Assembly: GCA_020053355.1 (NCBI GenBank)
Contig: JAGVNI010000008.1
Location: forward strand, 159,839 to 223,838
Direction of reading: 5' to 3'
Length of the DNA: 64,000 nt
Source: an archaeon
GTDB lineage: Archaea > Micrarchaeota > Micrarchaeia > Anstonellales > Bilamarchaeaceae
This document shows positions 47,718-56,186 of the stretch, piece by piece. The notes below the pieces were generated by a model. The model saw nothing but the letters and a program-made list of their open reading frames with translations, searched no databases and was not told the DNA's origin. Position 1 is the first letter of the stretch. Every line of letters starts with the position of its first letter. Position numbers and translations under genes: made by a program.

Positions 47718-47939
47718 TCATTTCTTGCCCATCATGCGGCCGAAAAACCCTTTAACCGCGGCGCCAATGCTTCCTTTCATGCCCCGGAGCATCCCCCGGA
47801 TTTCCTGCTTGCCCATCAAATCATCCTTGCTCATTCCCCTTGAACCGAGGCTGGATTCGAGCTTGGATTCCTGCGCCTTCGCCTCCTTTGCAATCATTTC
47901 ATCCTTCGGGCCCTCGCCCTGCAACCCCGGTTGTCCCAT
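47718..47939 (-). CDS. Small basic Gly/Met-rich protein, unknown
   Basis: This is a 73-aa protein with AGGTG five nt before its ATG and a start 9 nt after the translin-like stop, so it is likely a real co-transcribed gene. It has an acidic/Lys-rich N-terminal half ('KDEMIAKEAKAQESKLESSLG') and a basic amphipathic C-terminal helix ('MLRGMKGSIGAAVKGFFGRMMGKK') that could contact nucleic acid or membrane. No family is recognised. Confidence 0.6.
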   Translation of the reverse strand: MGQPGLQGEGPKDEMIAKEAKAQESKLESSLGSRGMSKDDLMGKQEIRGMLRGMKGSIGAAVKGFFGRMMGKK

Positions 47940-47948
47940 AAAGGCACC

Positions 47949-48500
47949 TTAGAGAAGCTCGCCCCGCGCCTGCTCTATCTGGTGGCGCGCAGAGTCCTGC
48001 TTTTTCCGGAATTCCGGGAGGATTGAGTTGGAGAACCGGAGCGGGAGGAGCTCGTCATAGACCTCCTCCATCATCTTGAAGTAGAATTCGGCCTCGTGCT
48101 TGTTGCCCCGGCGCAGGGACTCGTACATCTCCCGCTTGAATTCTCCGATGGCATCGAGAAGCCCCAGGAGGTAGGGGATTTCCGGGACTTTCAGTTTGGC
48201 ATAACCCGGGATTTTCTTGGATTCGATTGCCGAAAGCACGATTTGCGCTTCCGCATACTCCTGGTAGATGTGCGCGAGCTGGCCGGGGAAGTCTTCCGCA
48301 TAAGGGGAGAGGGCCTTGAGGGCCTCTTCGGCGTCGTTGAGGTGCCCCTTCGCAGTCTTCATGTCATAGGCATGCATGGCCTTGATTGCGTTCGAGCATG
48401 ACCGCACAACCTTGCGGTTCTCGGCGAGGACGATATCCAGCTTTTTTTCCTTCTCTGAAAGCATCTTGGTTATCTTGTTGATGCCCAAATCGAGTGCCAT
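47949..48500 (-). CDS. Translin-family protein
   Basis: This 183-aa all-helical protein resembles archaeal translin. The N-terminal 'LAENRKVVRSCSNAIKAMHAYDMKTA' and C-terminal 'RRGNKHEAEFYFKMMEEVYDELLPLRFSNSILPEFRKKQDSARHQIE' match the translin/Trax helical bundle. Translins bind and, with Trax-type acidic residues, cleave RNA. Whether this copy has nuclease residues is not clear by eye. It is followed by the small basic gene on the same strand. Confidence 0.82.
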   Translation of the reverse strand: MALDLGINKITKMLSEKEKKLDIVLAENRKVVRSCSNAIKAMHAYDMKTAKGHLNDAEEALKALSPYAEDFPGQLAHIYQEYAEAQIVLSAIESKKIPGYAKLKVPEIPYLLGLLDAIGEFKREMYESLRRGNKHEAEFYFKMMEEVYDELLPLRFSNSILPEFRKKQDSARHQIEQARGELL

Positions 48501-48566
48501 GGACTGGATTTGCGCAAGGGAGGATTAAAAACCTCCTGATGGGTTGAAGGGTGCGGGGATGCAACA

Positions 48567-48959
48567 ATGGATGGCGATGTTTTCAACCTGGGCCTGCTTG
48601 CCGCGGGCCTGGCGTTTCTGGGCATCATAGCACTCTCGGCAATCGGGGGGCTCCTGGAAAGGTCGATTAAAAGCGAAGCGGAGAAGAAGAAGTTCGGAAA
48701 AATCTCGGTTGTGCTGGCATTCTCGCTGTTCGTCATACTGTGCTTTTCGCTGGTCCCGGTCTTCGTCGGCGTTTTCGTCTCGCTCCTCAAAGGCGCGGTG
48801 CCGGCGGACATCGGCTTCATAGAGAAAAACGACATGCTCATCGTCTTCGGCTTCTGGGCAATCATCGTCATCGGCCTTGCCATCGCCCTCCCCTTTATGA
48901 AAAAGGACGATTTTTTCAGCGAAACCGGCAAGCAAGGCGCAGGACGGCGTCACGATTAA
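48567..48959 (+). CDS. Small three-helix membrane protein, unknown
   Basis: This 130-aa protein has three hydrophobic segments, at about residues 8-28, 45-70 and 90-110, and a short charged C-terminus. GGGGATG precedes the ATG. It is followed 25 nt later by the stomatin-like gene and may be co-transcribed with it. No family recognised. Confidence 0.65.
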   Translation: MDGDVFNLGLLAAGLAFLGIIALSAIGGLLERSIKSEAEKKKFGKISVVLAFSLFVILCFSLVPVFVGVFVSLLKGAVPADIGFIEKNDMLIVFGFWAIIVIGLAIALPFMKKDDFFSETGKQGAGRRHD

Positions 48960-48984
48960 ATATGTGATACGGGAATAGGTGGGC

Positions 48985-49764
48985 ATGGCATTGGAGGAAA
49001 TTCTCGGCTTGTGTTTGTTGCCCGTCGTGTTCGTCATCGGGCTGATGATTCTTGGTTCGATACGGGTTCTTTACCAGTACCAGAAGGGCATCATGTTCCA
49101 GCTCGGAAAGTATGTCCGGACAGTGGAGCCCGGCGTGACAATCGTCCTGCCTATGATCCAGGAACTGCGCGTTGTCGACATGAGAATCACCACGGCCGAC
49201 ATCCCCAAGCAGGAAGTCATCACCAAGGACAACATCCCGGTGCTTGTCAACACGGTCGTATACTACAAGGTCGAGAAGCCGGACGCCGCGGTCCTCAAGA
49301 TACAGAATTTCGACTTCGCGGTGAGGCAGTACACCCAGGCCGCGCTGCGCGATGTTGTGGGCAACAGCGAACTCGATTTCGTGCTCACAGAAAGGGAGAA
49401 AGTCGCCCAGGGCATCAAGAAAATCGTCGATGCCGAAACCAACGAGTGGGGCGTGGACATATCAGCAATCAAGATTCAGGAGATCGAGCTGCCGTCAGAG
49501 ATGAAACGGGCCATGGCCAAGCAGGCCGAGGCCGAACGTGAGCGCAGGGCGGTCGTCATATCCTCCGAAGGTGAGCTCCAGGCGTCCCTCAACCTGATGA
49601 AGGCGGCGGAGAACCTGGCCAAGTCTGACGGGGCGCTCCATCTGAGGACGCTCCAGACAATCCGCGACATCGCCGCGGACCCCTCGGAGAAAATCGTGCT
49701 GTTCCTGCCAAGCGACTACGGCCGCCTCGTCTCCAGCCTGGTATCCAAAAAGAAGGAGAGCTGA
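48985..49764 (+). CDS. SPFH/Band 7 (stomatin-like) membrane protein
   Basis: This 259-aa slipin-type protein has an N-terminal hydrophobic anchor (about 8-28), then 'VLYQYQKGIMFQLGKYVRTVEPGVTIVLPMI', 'TTADIPKQEVITKDNIPVLVNTVVYYKV', 'AALRDVVGNSELDFVLTERE' and a coiled-coil 'AKQAEAERERRAVVISSEGE'. Such proteins form oligomeric rings on membranes and often work with membrane proteases. ATG at 48985 is preferred over GTG at 48979 because AGGTGG lies just upstream. Its stop overlaps the next start (ATG at 49764). Confidence 0.93.
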   Translation: MALEEILGLCLLPVVFVIGLMILGSIRVLYQYQKGIMFQLGKYVRTVEPGVTIVLPMIQELRVVDMRITTADIPKQEVITKDNIPVLVNTVVYYKVEKPDAAVLKIQNFDFAVRQYTQAALRDVVGNSELDFVLTEREKVAQGIKKIVDAETNEWGVDISAIKIQEIELPSEMKRAMAKQAEAERERRAVVISSEGELQASLNLMKAAENLAKSDGALHLRTLQTIRDIAADPSEKIVLFLPSDYGRLVSSLVSKKKES

Positions 49765-50432
49765 TGGAACTACTCCGAAAAAGCAGGTATCTGCAGCTCG
49801 CTTTCAACGGCGACTCTTCGGAAGTGGCGAGGCTGCTCCCCAGAATCCCGCGCGACCCGCGCATAATCATCGAAGCGGGCACTCCGTATATCAAACGGGA
49901 GGGGGAACGGGCGATACAGACAGTTCGGAGCCTCTGGGGCGGGTACGTGGTTGCCGACATCAAGACTATGGATGGGGCGGCCGAGGAGGTGGCGGAAGCC
50001 GCGGACGCCGGCGCGAACGGCGCCACGGTCCTTGGGTCTGCGCCTACGGAAACGCTAGACCTTTTCATAAAATCCTGCACTGATTCGGGCATGGACGCTT
50101 TCATAGACATGATTGGCGTCGAGGACCCGCTCCGGGTGCTGATGCGCCTCCGGAAGCCGCCGCGCGTCATCGTGCTCCACCGCGGCAGGGACGAGGAGAG
50201 CTCGCGCGACAAGGTCATCAAGTACGCCCACATCAAGCGCGTGCGGAGCAAGTTCGACGTCCTGGTCTCGGCCGCCGGGGGAATCGACCTGAGGCAGGCG
50301 CAGAGCGCGTCCTTCAACGGCGCGAATATCGTCACGGTGAACATCGTGAAGCCGGACGACCCGTTCGAGGGCATATCGAGCGACGAGCGCATCGAGAAGC
50401 TGGCCGTGGATTTCCTTGCGGGCATTGACTAG
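49764..50432 (+). CDS. HUMPS/OMPDC-family protein (hexulose-6-phosphate synthase-like)
   Basis: This 222-aa (beta/alpha)8 protein has the superfamily signature 'VVADIKTMDG' (DxKxxD) with the preceding 'IIEAGTPYIKREG' typical of 3-hexulose-6-phosphate synthase, plus 'GANGATVLGSAP' and 'LVSAAGGID'. HPS fixes formaldehyde or, in many archaea, works in reverse to make ribulose-5-phosphate for nucleotide synthesis. Orotidylate decarboxylase is a less likely alternative. It is translationally coupled to the stomatin-like gene by a one-base overlap. Confidence 0.85.
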   Translation: MELLRKSRYLQLAFNGDSSEVARLLPRIPRDPRIIIEAGTPYIKREGERAIQTVRSLWGGYVVADIKTMDGAAEEVAEAADAGANGATVLGSAPTETLDLFIKSCTDSGMDAFIDMIGVEDPLRVLMRLRKPPRVIVLHRGRDEESSRDKVIKYAHIKRVRSKFDVLVSAAGGIDLRQAQSASFNGANIVTVNIVKPDDPFEGISSDERIEKLAVDFLAGID

Positions 50433-50455
50433 CCAGCCACCCCCCCGCCCGCGCA

Positions 50456-50465
50456 AATTTTAAAA
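50456..50465 (+). promoter_or_regulatory. TATA box of the UMP kinase gene
   Basis: ATTTTAAAAC lies about 26 nt before the ATG at 50486, indicating a leaderless transcript. Confidence 0.6.
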
Positions 50466-50485
50466 CTAGCCTGATATTGCCACTT

Positions 50486-51172
50486 ATGCACGTCGTACTC
50501 TCAATTGGCGGAAGCTCGATTATCCCTGATGGTTTGCCGGACCTCGCATTCCTTCGTTCGCTCGCGAACCTGATTAAGAAGAGCAAGCTCAGTTTCGGCA
50601 TCCTCTGCGGCGGGGGGACTGTCGCAAGGCTCTATGCGAATGCCGCGCGCGAATTGGGTGCAGGAGAATACGAGGCCGATTCTATCGCCATCCGCTCGAC
50701 AAGGCAGAATGCCGCCCTCCTCCTTGCCGCGCTTAAATCCGCCGGGATTGACGTTCACGGGCGGGTCATCGACGATTTCGAATTCGCGAAGGAGCCGGCG
50801 AGGGTCAATAAGGTCGTCGTCATGGGCGGCACGATTCCCGGCATCACGACTGACACGGATTCGGTGCTCCTTGCCGAGGCAATAGGGGCGGAAAGGCTCG
50901 TGAATGTCAGCAATGTCGATGCGATTTACACTGCTGACCCGAAGAAGAACCCGAACGCCAAAAAATACGTGAAGATGGGATATGAGGAGCTGATAGCCCT
51001 AGCAAGCCAAAGCGACAAGAGGATGGCCGGCACGAATTTCGTCTTCGACCTGCTCGCCTGCAAGCTGATTGCCCGCTCGAAGATAGAGACGCACTTCGTC
51101 TCGTTCAAGAGGATGGACGACCTTGAGGCTGCGATAGAGGGGAAGAAGCACAGCGGCACGGTTGTCTGTTAA
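50486..51172 (+). CDS. pyrH: UMP kinase, archaeal type
   Basis: This 228-aa amino-acid-kinase-fold enzyme phosphorylates UMP. It has N-terminal 'VLSIGGSSI', 'GILCGGGTVARLY', 'VVVMGGTIPGITTDTDSVLLAEAIGAERLVNVSNVDAIYTADP' with the nucleotide-binding loop, and 'MAGTNFVFDLLACKLIARS'. The archaeal subgroup lacks the GTP-binding extension of bacterial PyrH. Start chosen by the TATA element 26 nt upstream. Confidence 0.93.
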   Translation: MHVVLSIGGSSIIPDGLPDLAFLRSLANLIKKSKLSFGILCGGGTVARLYANAARELGAGEYEADSIAIRSTRQNAALLLAALKSAGIDVHGRVIDDFEFAKEPARVNKVVVMGGTIPGITTDTDSVLLAEAIGAERLVNVSNVDAIYTADPKKNPNAKKYVKMGYEELIALASQSDKRMAGTNFVFDLLACKLIARSKIETHFVSFKRMDDLEAAIEGKKHSGTVVC

Positions 51173-51239
51173 GCGCAGTCCTGGCTCAGCCTGCAAGAAT
51201 GGTTAGATTGGAAAGAAAGGGGATGGATTAGAAATTGGG

Positions 51240-51262
51240 AAAAAAATGGGAAAATAAAAAAA
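51240..51262 (-). terminator. Poly-T terminator after the proteasome alpha gene
   Basis: On the minus strand two T7 runs lie within 23 nt directly after the stop codon. Confidence 0.55.
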
Positions 51263-51979
51263 TCAGGATGATTTGAGGTACTTCCCGACTTCCTTGTCCG
51301 GGAGGCTCACGACTTTCCTGATTTTCTGCGTAGCGAACGAGATTTCGACGTTCTCCTGCATGAGCTTCTCGTCCTGCGTCTTGCGCAGGGACTCCACGCA
51401 TAGGCGGATTGCGTCGTCAAGGGGCATTTTCTCGTCGTACTTGGATTCGAGGTACTCGTCGACCTCCTTCTTGTTCGCGCCAATCGAGTCGGCCTTGTAC
51501 GCGGTCATGGCGCCTGAGGGCTCGGCTTCGAAGAGCTTCGGGCCCTGCGCATCCACGCCGCCAATCAGGAGCGATACGCCGAACGGCCTTATTCCGCCGT
51601 ATTGGGTGTAGACCTGCATCAGGTCGCAGACGCTCCTCGCAATGGAATCCACGCTCGGGGGCTCGTTGTAGGTAATCCTGTGCCTTTGGGAATCCACTCT
51701 CGCGATGTCGACAAGGCGCCTCGCATCCGCAATCAGGCCGCTTGCGGTCACGCAGATGTGGGAATCGACCTCGAATATCTTCTTGAGGGACTCCGGGACC
51801 ACTAGTTTGGAGTGGATGGACTTGAACGCGACGAGGGCGACGCCTTCCTTGCATGTTATGCCGATGGCTGTTGCGCCCCTTTTCACCGCCTCTTTCGCGT
51901 ATTCTACCTGGAACAATCTGCCATCCGGGCTGAACACCGTGATAGCCCTGTCATAAGCCTGTGGGGATACTCCGTACAT
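51263..51979 (-). CDS. psmA: Proteasome alpha subunit
   Basis: This 238-aa subunit forms the outer rings of the 20S proteasome. It has the alpha-type N-terminal signature 'YDRAITVFSPDGRLFQVEYAKEAVKRG', then 'GVALVAFK', 'ASGLIADARRLVDIAR' and 'GGIRPFGVSLLIGG'. The catalytic beta subunit is not in this window. GAGGTGA upstream of the ATG and an ATTTAAATA box (about 52022-52030) support the start. Confidence 0.96.
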   Translation of the reverse strand: MYGVSPQAYDRAITVFSPDGRLFQVEYAKEAVKRGATAIGITCKEGVALVAFKSIHSKLVVPESLKKIFEVDSHICVTASGLIADARRLVDIARVDSQRHRITYNEPPSVDSIARSVCDLMQVYTQYGGIRPFGVSLLIGGVDAQGPKLFEAEPSGAMTAYKADSIGANKKEVDEYLESKYDEKMPLDDAIRLCVESLRKTQDEKLMQENVEISFATQKIRKVVSLPDKEVGKYLKSS

Positions 51980-52084
51980 TAAAATTCACCTCAAAACTGG
52001 TAGGCATTATTCCACTTTGCTATTTAAATGCGTTATCATTGCATCCCCCGCCGCATTATAAAGAACCGGCGCGAGGCATGGGAC

Positions 52085-53722
52085 ATGGCAGACGGCAAGG
52101 GAATAGCAGGGGCAATCTCCTGCTGGGGCTATGGGTATAGCGTCAGGATGATAATCAACGGTAAGGACGTGGGCCTTGCAGGGGGCGGTTCCGAGGGCAA
52201 GAGGATTTTCAGTCCAGAGCATGAGTTGTTCAGCCAGGCCCCCCCTGCCATGAGGGAGAAGATTTTCATCCTCAGGGACGGGAAGAACGAAGTATCGGTC
52301 GAATTCAAGAAGGCGGCGGACAATGAATCGGAATACCTGCAGATTGCCATAGAGCTGGAAGGCTATCCCGCCCCGGTTTATCTCATCCATAGCAGGTCGA
52401 AGGCGTCCGGCTCTGTTAAAAGCTCCGTCGAGATGCATGCTACGGCTCCGAATGGTTTTAGGCCGGCCCTCATCACAGACGCGGGAGAGGGCGGGGGCGT
52501 CTTCGTGCACGTCGAAGCCTCAAACTGCTCGGTCACGCCATCCTTAAATGGCAAGGAAGGCATGGCGCTCATGATGAGGGGGCAGGTCGTCCTGGATAAT
52601 CTGAAACCGGGCCAAAACGAATTGACGGTCAGATACAGCGGCACCGGCGGAGAGGAACTGCGGCTTGCGATAATCACCCCGGAATGGGTGAAGCTTATAG
52701 AGCGGAAAATAGCGGATGACTCCGAGAAAACGGAAACGTTCGCATTCAACAGCCCGGGTACTGGAAATGCCCCCGCCGCTACGCCCGGAGGCGCATCCGC
52801 TGGCGAGGCGACTCCAGCCGCGCCTGGCGGCGCGGGGAAGGCACTCGAAATGCTCAAAAGCAGCGACGCGCTCACGCGCTTTGGCGGAGCCGCCATGTTA
52901 AGGGAAACGTCGGAGGGGGGCGGGGATATCGGATTTGCGGAAAGCGCCCTTATTGCGGCTCTATCGGACAAGGATGATGATGCTCGGACTGCGGCCGCAC
53001 GGGTGCTGGCCGCGTTCTATTGCACGAAGAAAAGGTGGGCCGAAGTCAACAAGCTGCTTGGCCATCCGAGGGGGGACGTGCGCGCGTCGGTTTTGTACAA
53101 ATTATGCGAATTCGCCGGGCAGTTCGGCATCCAATCCGACATCCCGAACATCGCAAAAGCCCTGGATGATGCTGATTTCGACGTGAGGAAGGAGGCCGCC
53201 CTTTTCTTCGAGAAGGCCTCGGCAAAGGGTGTGGATATCTCGTTTGCCCTGCCCGGGTTGAAAAAAGCCGCAATTTACGGCGATGAACGCATGAAGGAAG
53301 CGGCAACGAACGCCATTCATACGGCCGAAATGCGCAAAGAGGGCGGGGGGCGCTGCCCTAAATGCCTTGACTGCGCAACCGGATTCGGGCCGGGGGATGC
53401 CGCCAAATGCTTCACGGAATCGGCCCTGATAATCAAGTCGATATCATGCTGCGGCGGGGATGTCACGCACAAGGTGCAGGGATGCTCTGCCTGCGGCAAG
53501 CGCTACCTCTCGACTTATTTCGACCATTCGGACACGGGGCACGGACAGTTTTCCATATCGTTAATTGGAAGGGAAGACGCGGAGCGTATCGCTGCGGAGT
53601 TCAAAAAGTGCCCGAACCCCGAATGGCGGTTATGCAAGTGCAATGTGCATATGGCGTACCTCAAGGATGAGAAAGTGCCAGTCAAGGGCGAGCTGAAATA
53701 CAGTTTTGAGGATGCGGATTAG
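52085..53722 (+). CDS. HEAT-repeat protein with Cys-rich C-terminus, unknown
   Basis: This is a 545-aa protein from the ATG at 52085, with a TATA-like ATTATAAAG about 26 nt upstream of a likely start site. The N-terminal half (1-215) has two similar beta-sandwich-like modules ('SVRMIINGKDVGLAG...LRDGKNEVSVEF' and 'CSVTPSLNGKEG...LKPGQNELTVRY'). An Ala/Gly/Pro linker leads to HEAT-like helical repeats (about 260-420: 'ALSDKDDDARTAAARVLAAF', 'GHPRGDVRASVLYKL', 'ALDDADFDVRKEAALFFE'). The C-terminal part has clustered cysteines ('CPKCLDCATG', 'SCCGGDVTHKVQGCSACG', 'CPNPEWRLCKC') likely to bind zinc. It converges with the zinc-finger gene (4-nt overlap). Confidence 0.78.
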   Translation: MADGKGIAGAISCWGYGYSVRMIINGKDVGLAGGGSEGKRIFSPEHELFSQAPPAMREKIFILRDGKNEVSVEFKKAADNESEYLQIAIELEGYPAPVYLIHSRSKASGSVKSSVEMHATAPNGFRPALITDAGEGGGVFVHVEASNCSVTPSLNGKEGMALMMRGQVVLDNLKPGQNELTVRYSGTGGEELRLAIITPEWVKLIERKIADDSEKTETFAFNSPGTGNAPAATPGGASAGEATPAAPGGAGKALEMLKSSDALTRFGGAAMLRETSEGGGDIGFAESALIAALSDKDDDARTAAARVLAAFYCTKKRWAEVNKLLGHPRGDVRASVLYKLCEFAGQFGIQSDIPNIAKALDDADFDVRKEAALFFEKASAKGVDISFALPGLKKAAIYGDERMKEAATNAIHTAEMRKEGGGRCPKCLDCATGFGPGDAAKCFTESALIIKSISCCGGDVTHKVQGCSACGKRYLSTYFDHSDTGHGQFSISLIGREDAERIAAEFKKCPNPEWRLCKCNVHMAYLKDEKVPVKGELKYSFEDAD

Positions 53723-54393
53723 CGCTTTTTGGCTGATGAGGGAGCGGCCTTTTTTCCGTCCCCCGCACCCGTTCCGCCAAGGAACTTGGCGTGCGTCTTG
53801 CCGGCCGCATAAGCCTCGCAGTTCACGCATGAATCGTCTTTCATCCTTGTTTCGCTTAGCGTCTTGGCGCCGGCGAACGGGTCTGGAGGGGGGTTTTCCG
53901 GGTCGACGCCGATGGTGTGGAACAGCTTCTTTCCGAACTCGTCCCATGACACGCCTTCAGGCGGTTCGCCCCCCTCGCCCGCCCTTTTCGGCTTCTCTAT
54001 CACGATTTTTATCCTGGTCCCGTATTTGCCGGGCTTTCCGGAGACTATTTCCCACCGGTCCTGCTCATAGACGAGGCAGTTCCTGCAAAGGGCTTTCCCG
54101 TGGAGTATGAACGCCCTCCCGGACATGCTCCCGCCGCACCGCTCGCACCTCTCCTCCATGCGCAGGGGTTCGAGGTGTTTTACCCTGTCGGTGAAATCCC
54201 TCGCGTCCTCGGGGGTGCTCAGGTGGCAGAACGGGCAGGCATAGACGGCGTCGCCGCATTTGCGCTGGTGGCATTTCACGCAGTCTACGCAGTGCGGCTT
54301 CACGGCCTCGACGCAGGGCATGCAGAGCATGGAGCCGTCGGTGCTGGCATAAAGCTCGGCCTCAGTGCCGCAGCGCGCGCAGAAAGAGCCCAT
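53719..54393 (-). CDS. Multi-zinc-finger protein, unknown
   Basis: This is a 224-aa protein with a run of Cys pairs: 'FCARCGTE', 'LCMPCVE', 'HCVDCVKCHQRKCGD', 'ACPFCHLS', 'RCERCGGSMSGRAF', 'LCRNCLVYE' and a late 'DSCVNCEAY'. The spacing around 'RCERCGGSMSGRAFILHGKALCRNC' is LIM/zinc-ribbon-like. The C-terminus is Lys-rich. Several structural zinc modules suggest nucleic-acid or protein binding. ATG at 54393 is preferred over the TTG one codon earlier. Confidence 0.75.
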   Translation of the reverse strand: MGSFCARCGTEAELYASTDGSMLCMPCVEAVKPHCVDCVKCHQRKCGDAVYACPFCHLSTPEDARDFTDRVKHLEPLRMEERCERCGGSMSGRAFILHGKALCRNCLVYEQDRWEIVSGKPGKYGTRIKIVIEKPKRAGEGGEPPEGVSWDEFGKKLFHTIGVDPENPPPDPFAGAKTLSETRMKDDSCVNCEAYAAGKTHAKFLGGTGAGDGKKAAPSSAKKR

Positions 54394-54482
54394 CAAAGCA
54401 TATGCGCATCAGGAGGATATAATGATTATGGGTTTCTAGGCAAGCAGGGCAGGCCGGAAGATGTGATGCCCGGGGGAGCGCG

Positions 54483-54493
54483 GATTATATAAT
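54483..54493 (+). promoter_or_regulatory. TATA box of the 54516 gene
   Basis: ATTATATAATT is centred about 28 nt before the ATG, indicating a leaderless transcript. Confidence 0.6.
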
Positions 54494-54515
54494 TTTCCAG
54501 CGATAATTCCTTCTG

Positions 54516-55322
54516 ATGACGGCTGAAGGCGACCTTTTTTTTGGAATAGGCTTCTTGGCCATACTGGGCCTCATCATCGCAATGAACCTGTTCCTCCACC
54601 GCCATGCCCGCAAAGAGGTTGTCAGGGATTCGGAACTCATCCTTGCCGAGCTCCGCCTTGCCGCCGAGAATGCCACGCAGCCGTGCAGGCTGATGGAAAT
54701 CAGGGATGACCCGCAGGCGTATTCCGGGAGGATGCAGGGCCTCGCGATAGGCCCGATTTCGTATTATCGGCTTGTGCGGTTCGAGATATTCGAAGGGATT
54801 GCTTCCCCCGCCGCCACACCTTCGGAGGCGGACGCGTCAAGCGGCGATACGGAAGCATGGCGCTGCAATGCAGGCGCCGTGGCGGCAGGCATCGTGTACT
54901 TCGACCGGGATTATGAGAAGCAGCTGGAACGCATGTTTCTTGTGATGCAGTCCGGCGAGGGCGCATACGAGGCGGTATACTGCAAGGCCGGGGATTTCAT
55001 GAGCACCGGGGGCGGCATCCTGAAGCTCTCCTTCAACGGCAGGCACCAAGGAATCGTGAATTTCAGCGCCGACGGGACAATCTCTGACGCGGCGAACCGG
55101 AAGGCCGGCAACGTGAAATGGGACGGGGTGTCCATGAGCGCGGTGCTGCGCGGGAAAAGATATGCGATAAGCAGGCCGGAATATTCGGGCAGCGCTTTCA
55201 GGATTCTGGAAAAGGGCCTTAAAATCGAGGGCATGCCCGAGGATGACCGGATGCTGCTCCTGTGCCTTTCGCTTTTTAGCCAGGTTTACCGGCGCGCAAG
55301 GCGCGTGGCCAAGGGCGTCTGA
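54516..55322 (+). CDS. Membrane-anchored protein, unknown
   Basis: This 268-aa protein has one N-terminal transmembrane segment (about 8-28, 'FGIGFLAILGLIIAMNLFLH') followed by basic residues, so the bulk is probably cytoplasmic. A helical stretch follows ('LILAELRLAAENATQ') and then a beta-rich domain with 'VNFSADGTISDAANRKAGNVKWDGVSM'. No motif is recognised. The next gene begins 40 nt downstream and has the same anchor-plus-domain layout. Confidence 0.7.
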   Translation: MTAEGDLFFGIGFLAILGLIIAMNLFLHRHARKEVVRDSELILAELRLAAENATQPCRLMEIRDDPQAYSGRMQGLAIGPISYYRLVRFEIFEGIASPAATPSEADASSGDTEAWRCNAGAVAAGIVYFDRDYEKQLERMFLVMQSGEGAYEAVYCKAGDFMSTGGGILKLSFNGRHQGIVNFSADGTISDAANRKAGNVKWDGVSMSAVLRGKRYAISRPEYSGSAFRILEKGLKIEGMPEDDRMLLLCLSLFSQVYRRARRVAKGV

Positions 55323-55362
55323 AAAAACCACGGTTATTAATCCGCACCTGGGAGAAAACGGC

Positions 55363-56184
55363 ATGGCAGACATGATGGGCTACGTTATCCTGGCTGTGAT
55401 TCCATTGGCCCTGCTAGTCGGGTATTACGTTTTCATGGGGAGGAAAAAAGACGAGGAGCGCGCCATAATGGCGGCAAAGTGGATTCTCCCTTCCATCAAC
55501 TTCGTGACGACTTATGACAAGCTTGTGCGGACCAAGGACCTTCTCCGCCAGTATGCCGACGAATTGGGCTGGGTGATGAAGGAGGGAAAAGCCGACGAAA
55601 GAGGGGTCACGATAGGCATCATGCCTCCTGAATTCCGGGTGAGCCCCTCGGATTTTCTTGCGAACCAGATGAAGTACCGGGGGGTGTCGTATTCCATCCT
55701 GCGGGATATCTTTTTCGGCGGGAACGATGATGAGGCCAGGAAGAGCCAGCACACAAGCATGTCGATGGATGTCGTGGGCGTGAAGGAAGGGGCCCGGCCC
55801 GACAGGTCGAATTTCTACATCAGGCACAAGATAGGCCTCCTGACAATCGCATATCCATTGGCCAACAGGCTCAAACTTGAAGGCCAGAACCCCAAGCGGG
55901 CCGTGGTGATTTTCGGCGCATCAGCATCGGCCGACCTGAAAAGCATGTTCGGAAAGGAAAACCTGGATGCCGTGGAACGTAACATCCGCGCAGACGGCCA
56001 GAGGAGGATATCCGAAATAACCGGCAAGATGGCTTCAATGCAGGATAAGGAGAATCTCGAGAAAGCCGGGAAGGCAATCCTGGAGATAGACGCGAGAATC
56101 GAGGCGGTGGCCGCGCAGGCAAGGCAGGGAAACCTCAAGATGAAAAATGATTTGGAGCGCGCTTTCGATATTTCGATAGAGTGA
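55363..56184 (+). CDS. Membrane-anchored protein, unknown
   Basis: This is a 273-aa protein from the ATG at 55363, with GGGAG eight nt upstream. One N-terminal transmembrane segment (about 5-25, 'GYVILAVIPLALLVGYYVF') precedes a mixed alpha/beta domain ('GVTIGIMPPEFRVSPSDFLANQMKYRG', 'RAVVIFGASASADLK') and a long C-terminal helix (about 205-270) likely to be coiled coil. It lies in a run of membrane-quality-control genes (converges with htpX 2 nt away), but no function can be assigned. Confidence 0.7.
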   Translation: MADMMGYVILAVIPLALLVGYYVFMGRKKDEERAIMAAKWILPSINFVTTYDKLVRTKDLLRQYADELGWVMKEGKADERGVTIGIMPPEFRVSPSDFLANQMKYRGVSYSILRDIFFGGNDDEARKSQHTSMSMDVVGVKEGARPDRSNFYIRHKIGLLTIAYPLANRLKLEGQNPKRAVVIFGASASADLKSMFGKENLDAVERNIRADGQRRISEITGKMASMQDKENLEKAGKAILEIDARIEAVAAQARQGNLKMKNDLERAFDISIE

Positions 56185-56186
56185 GT

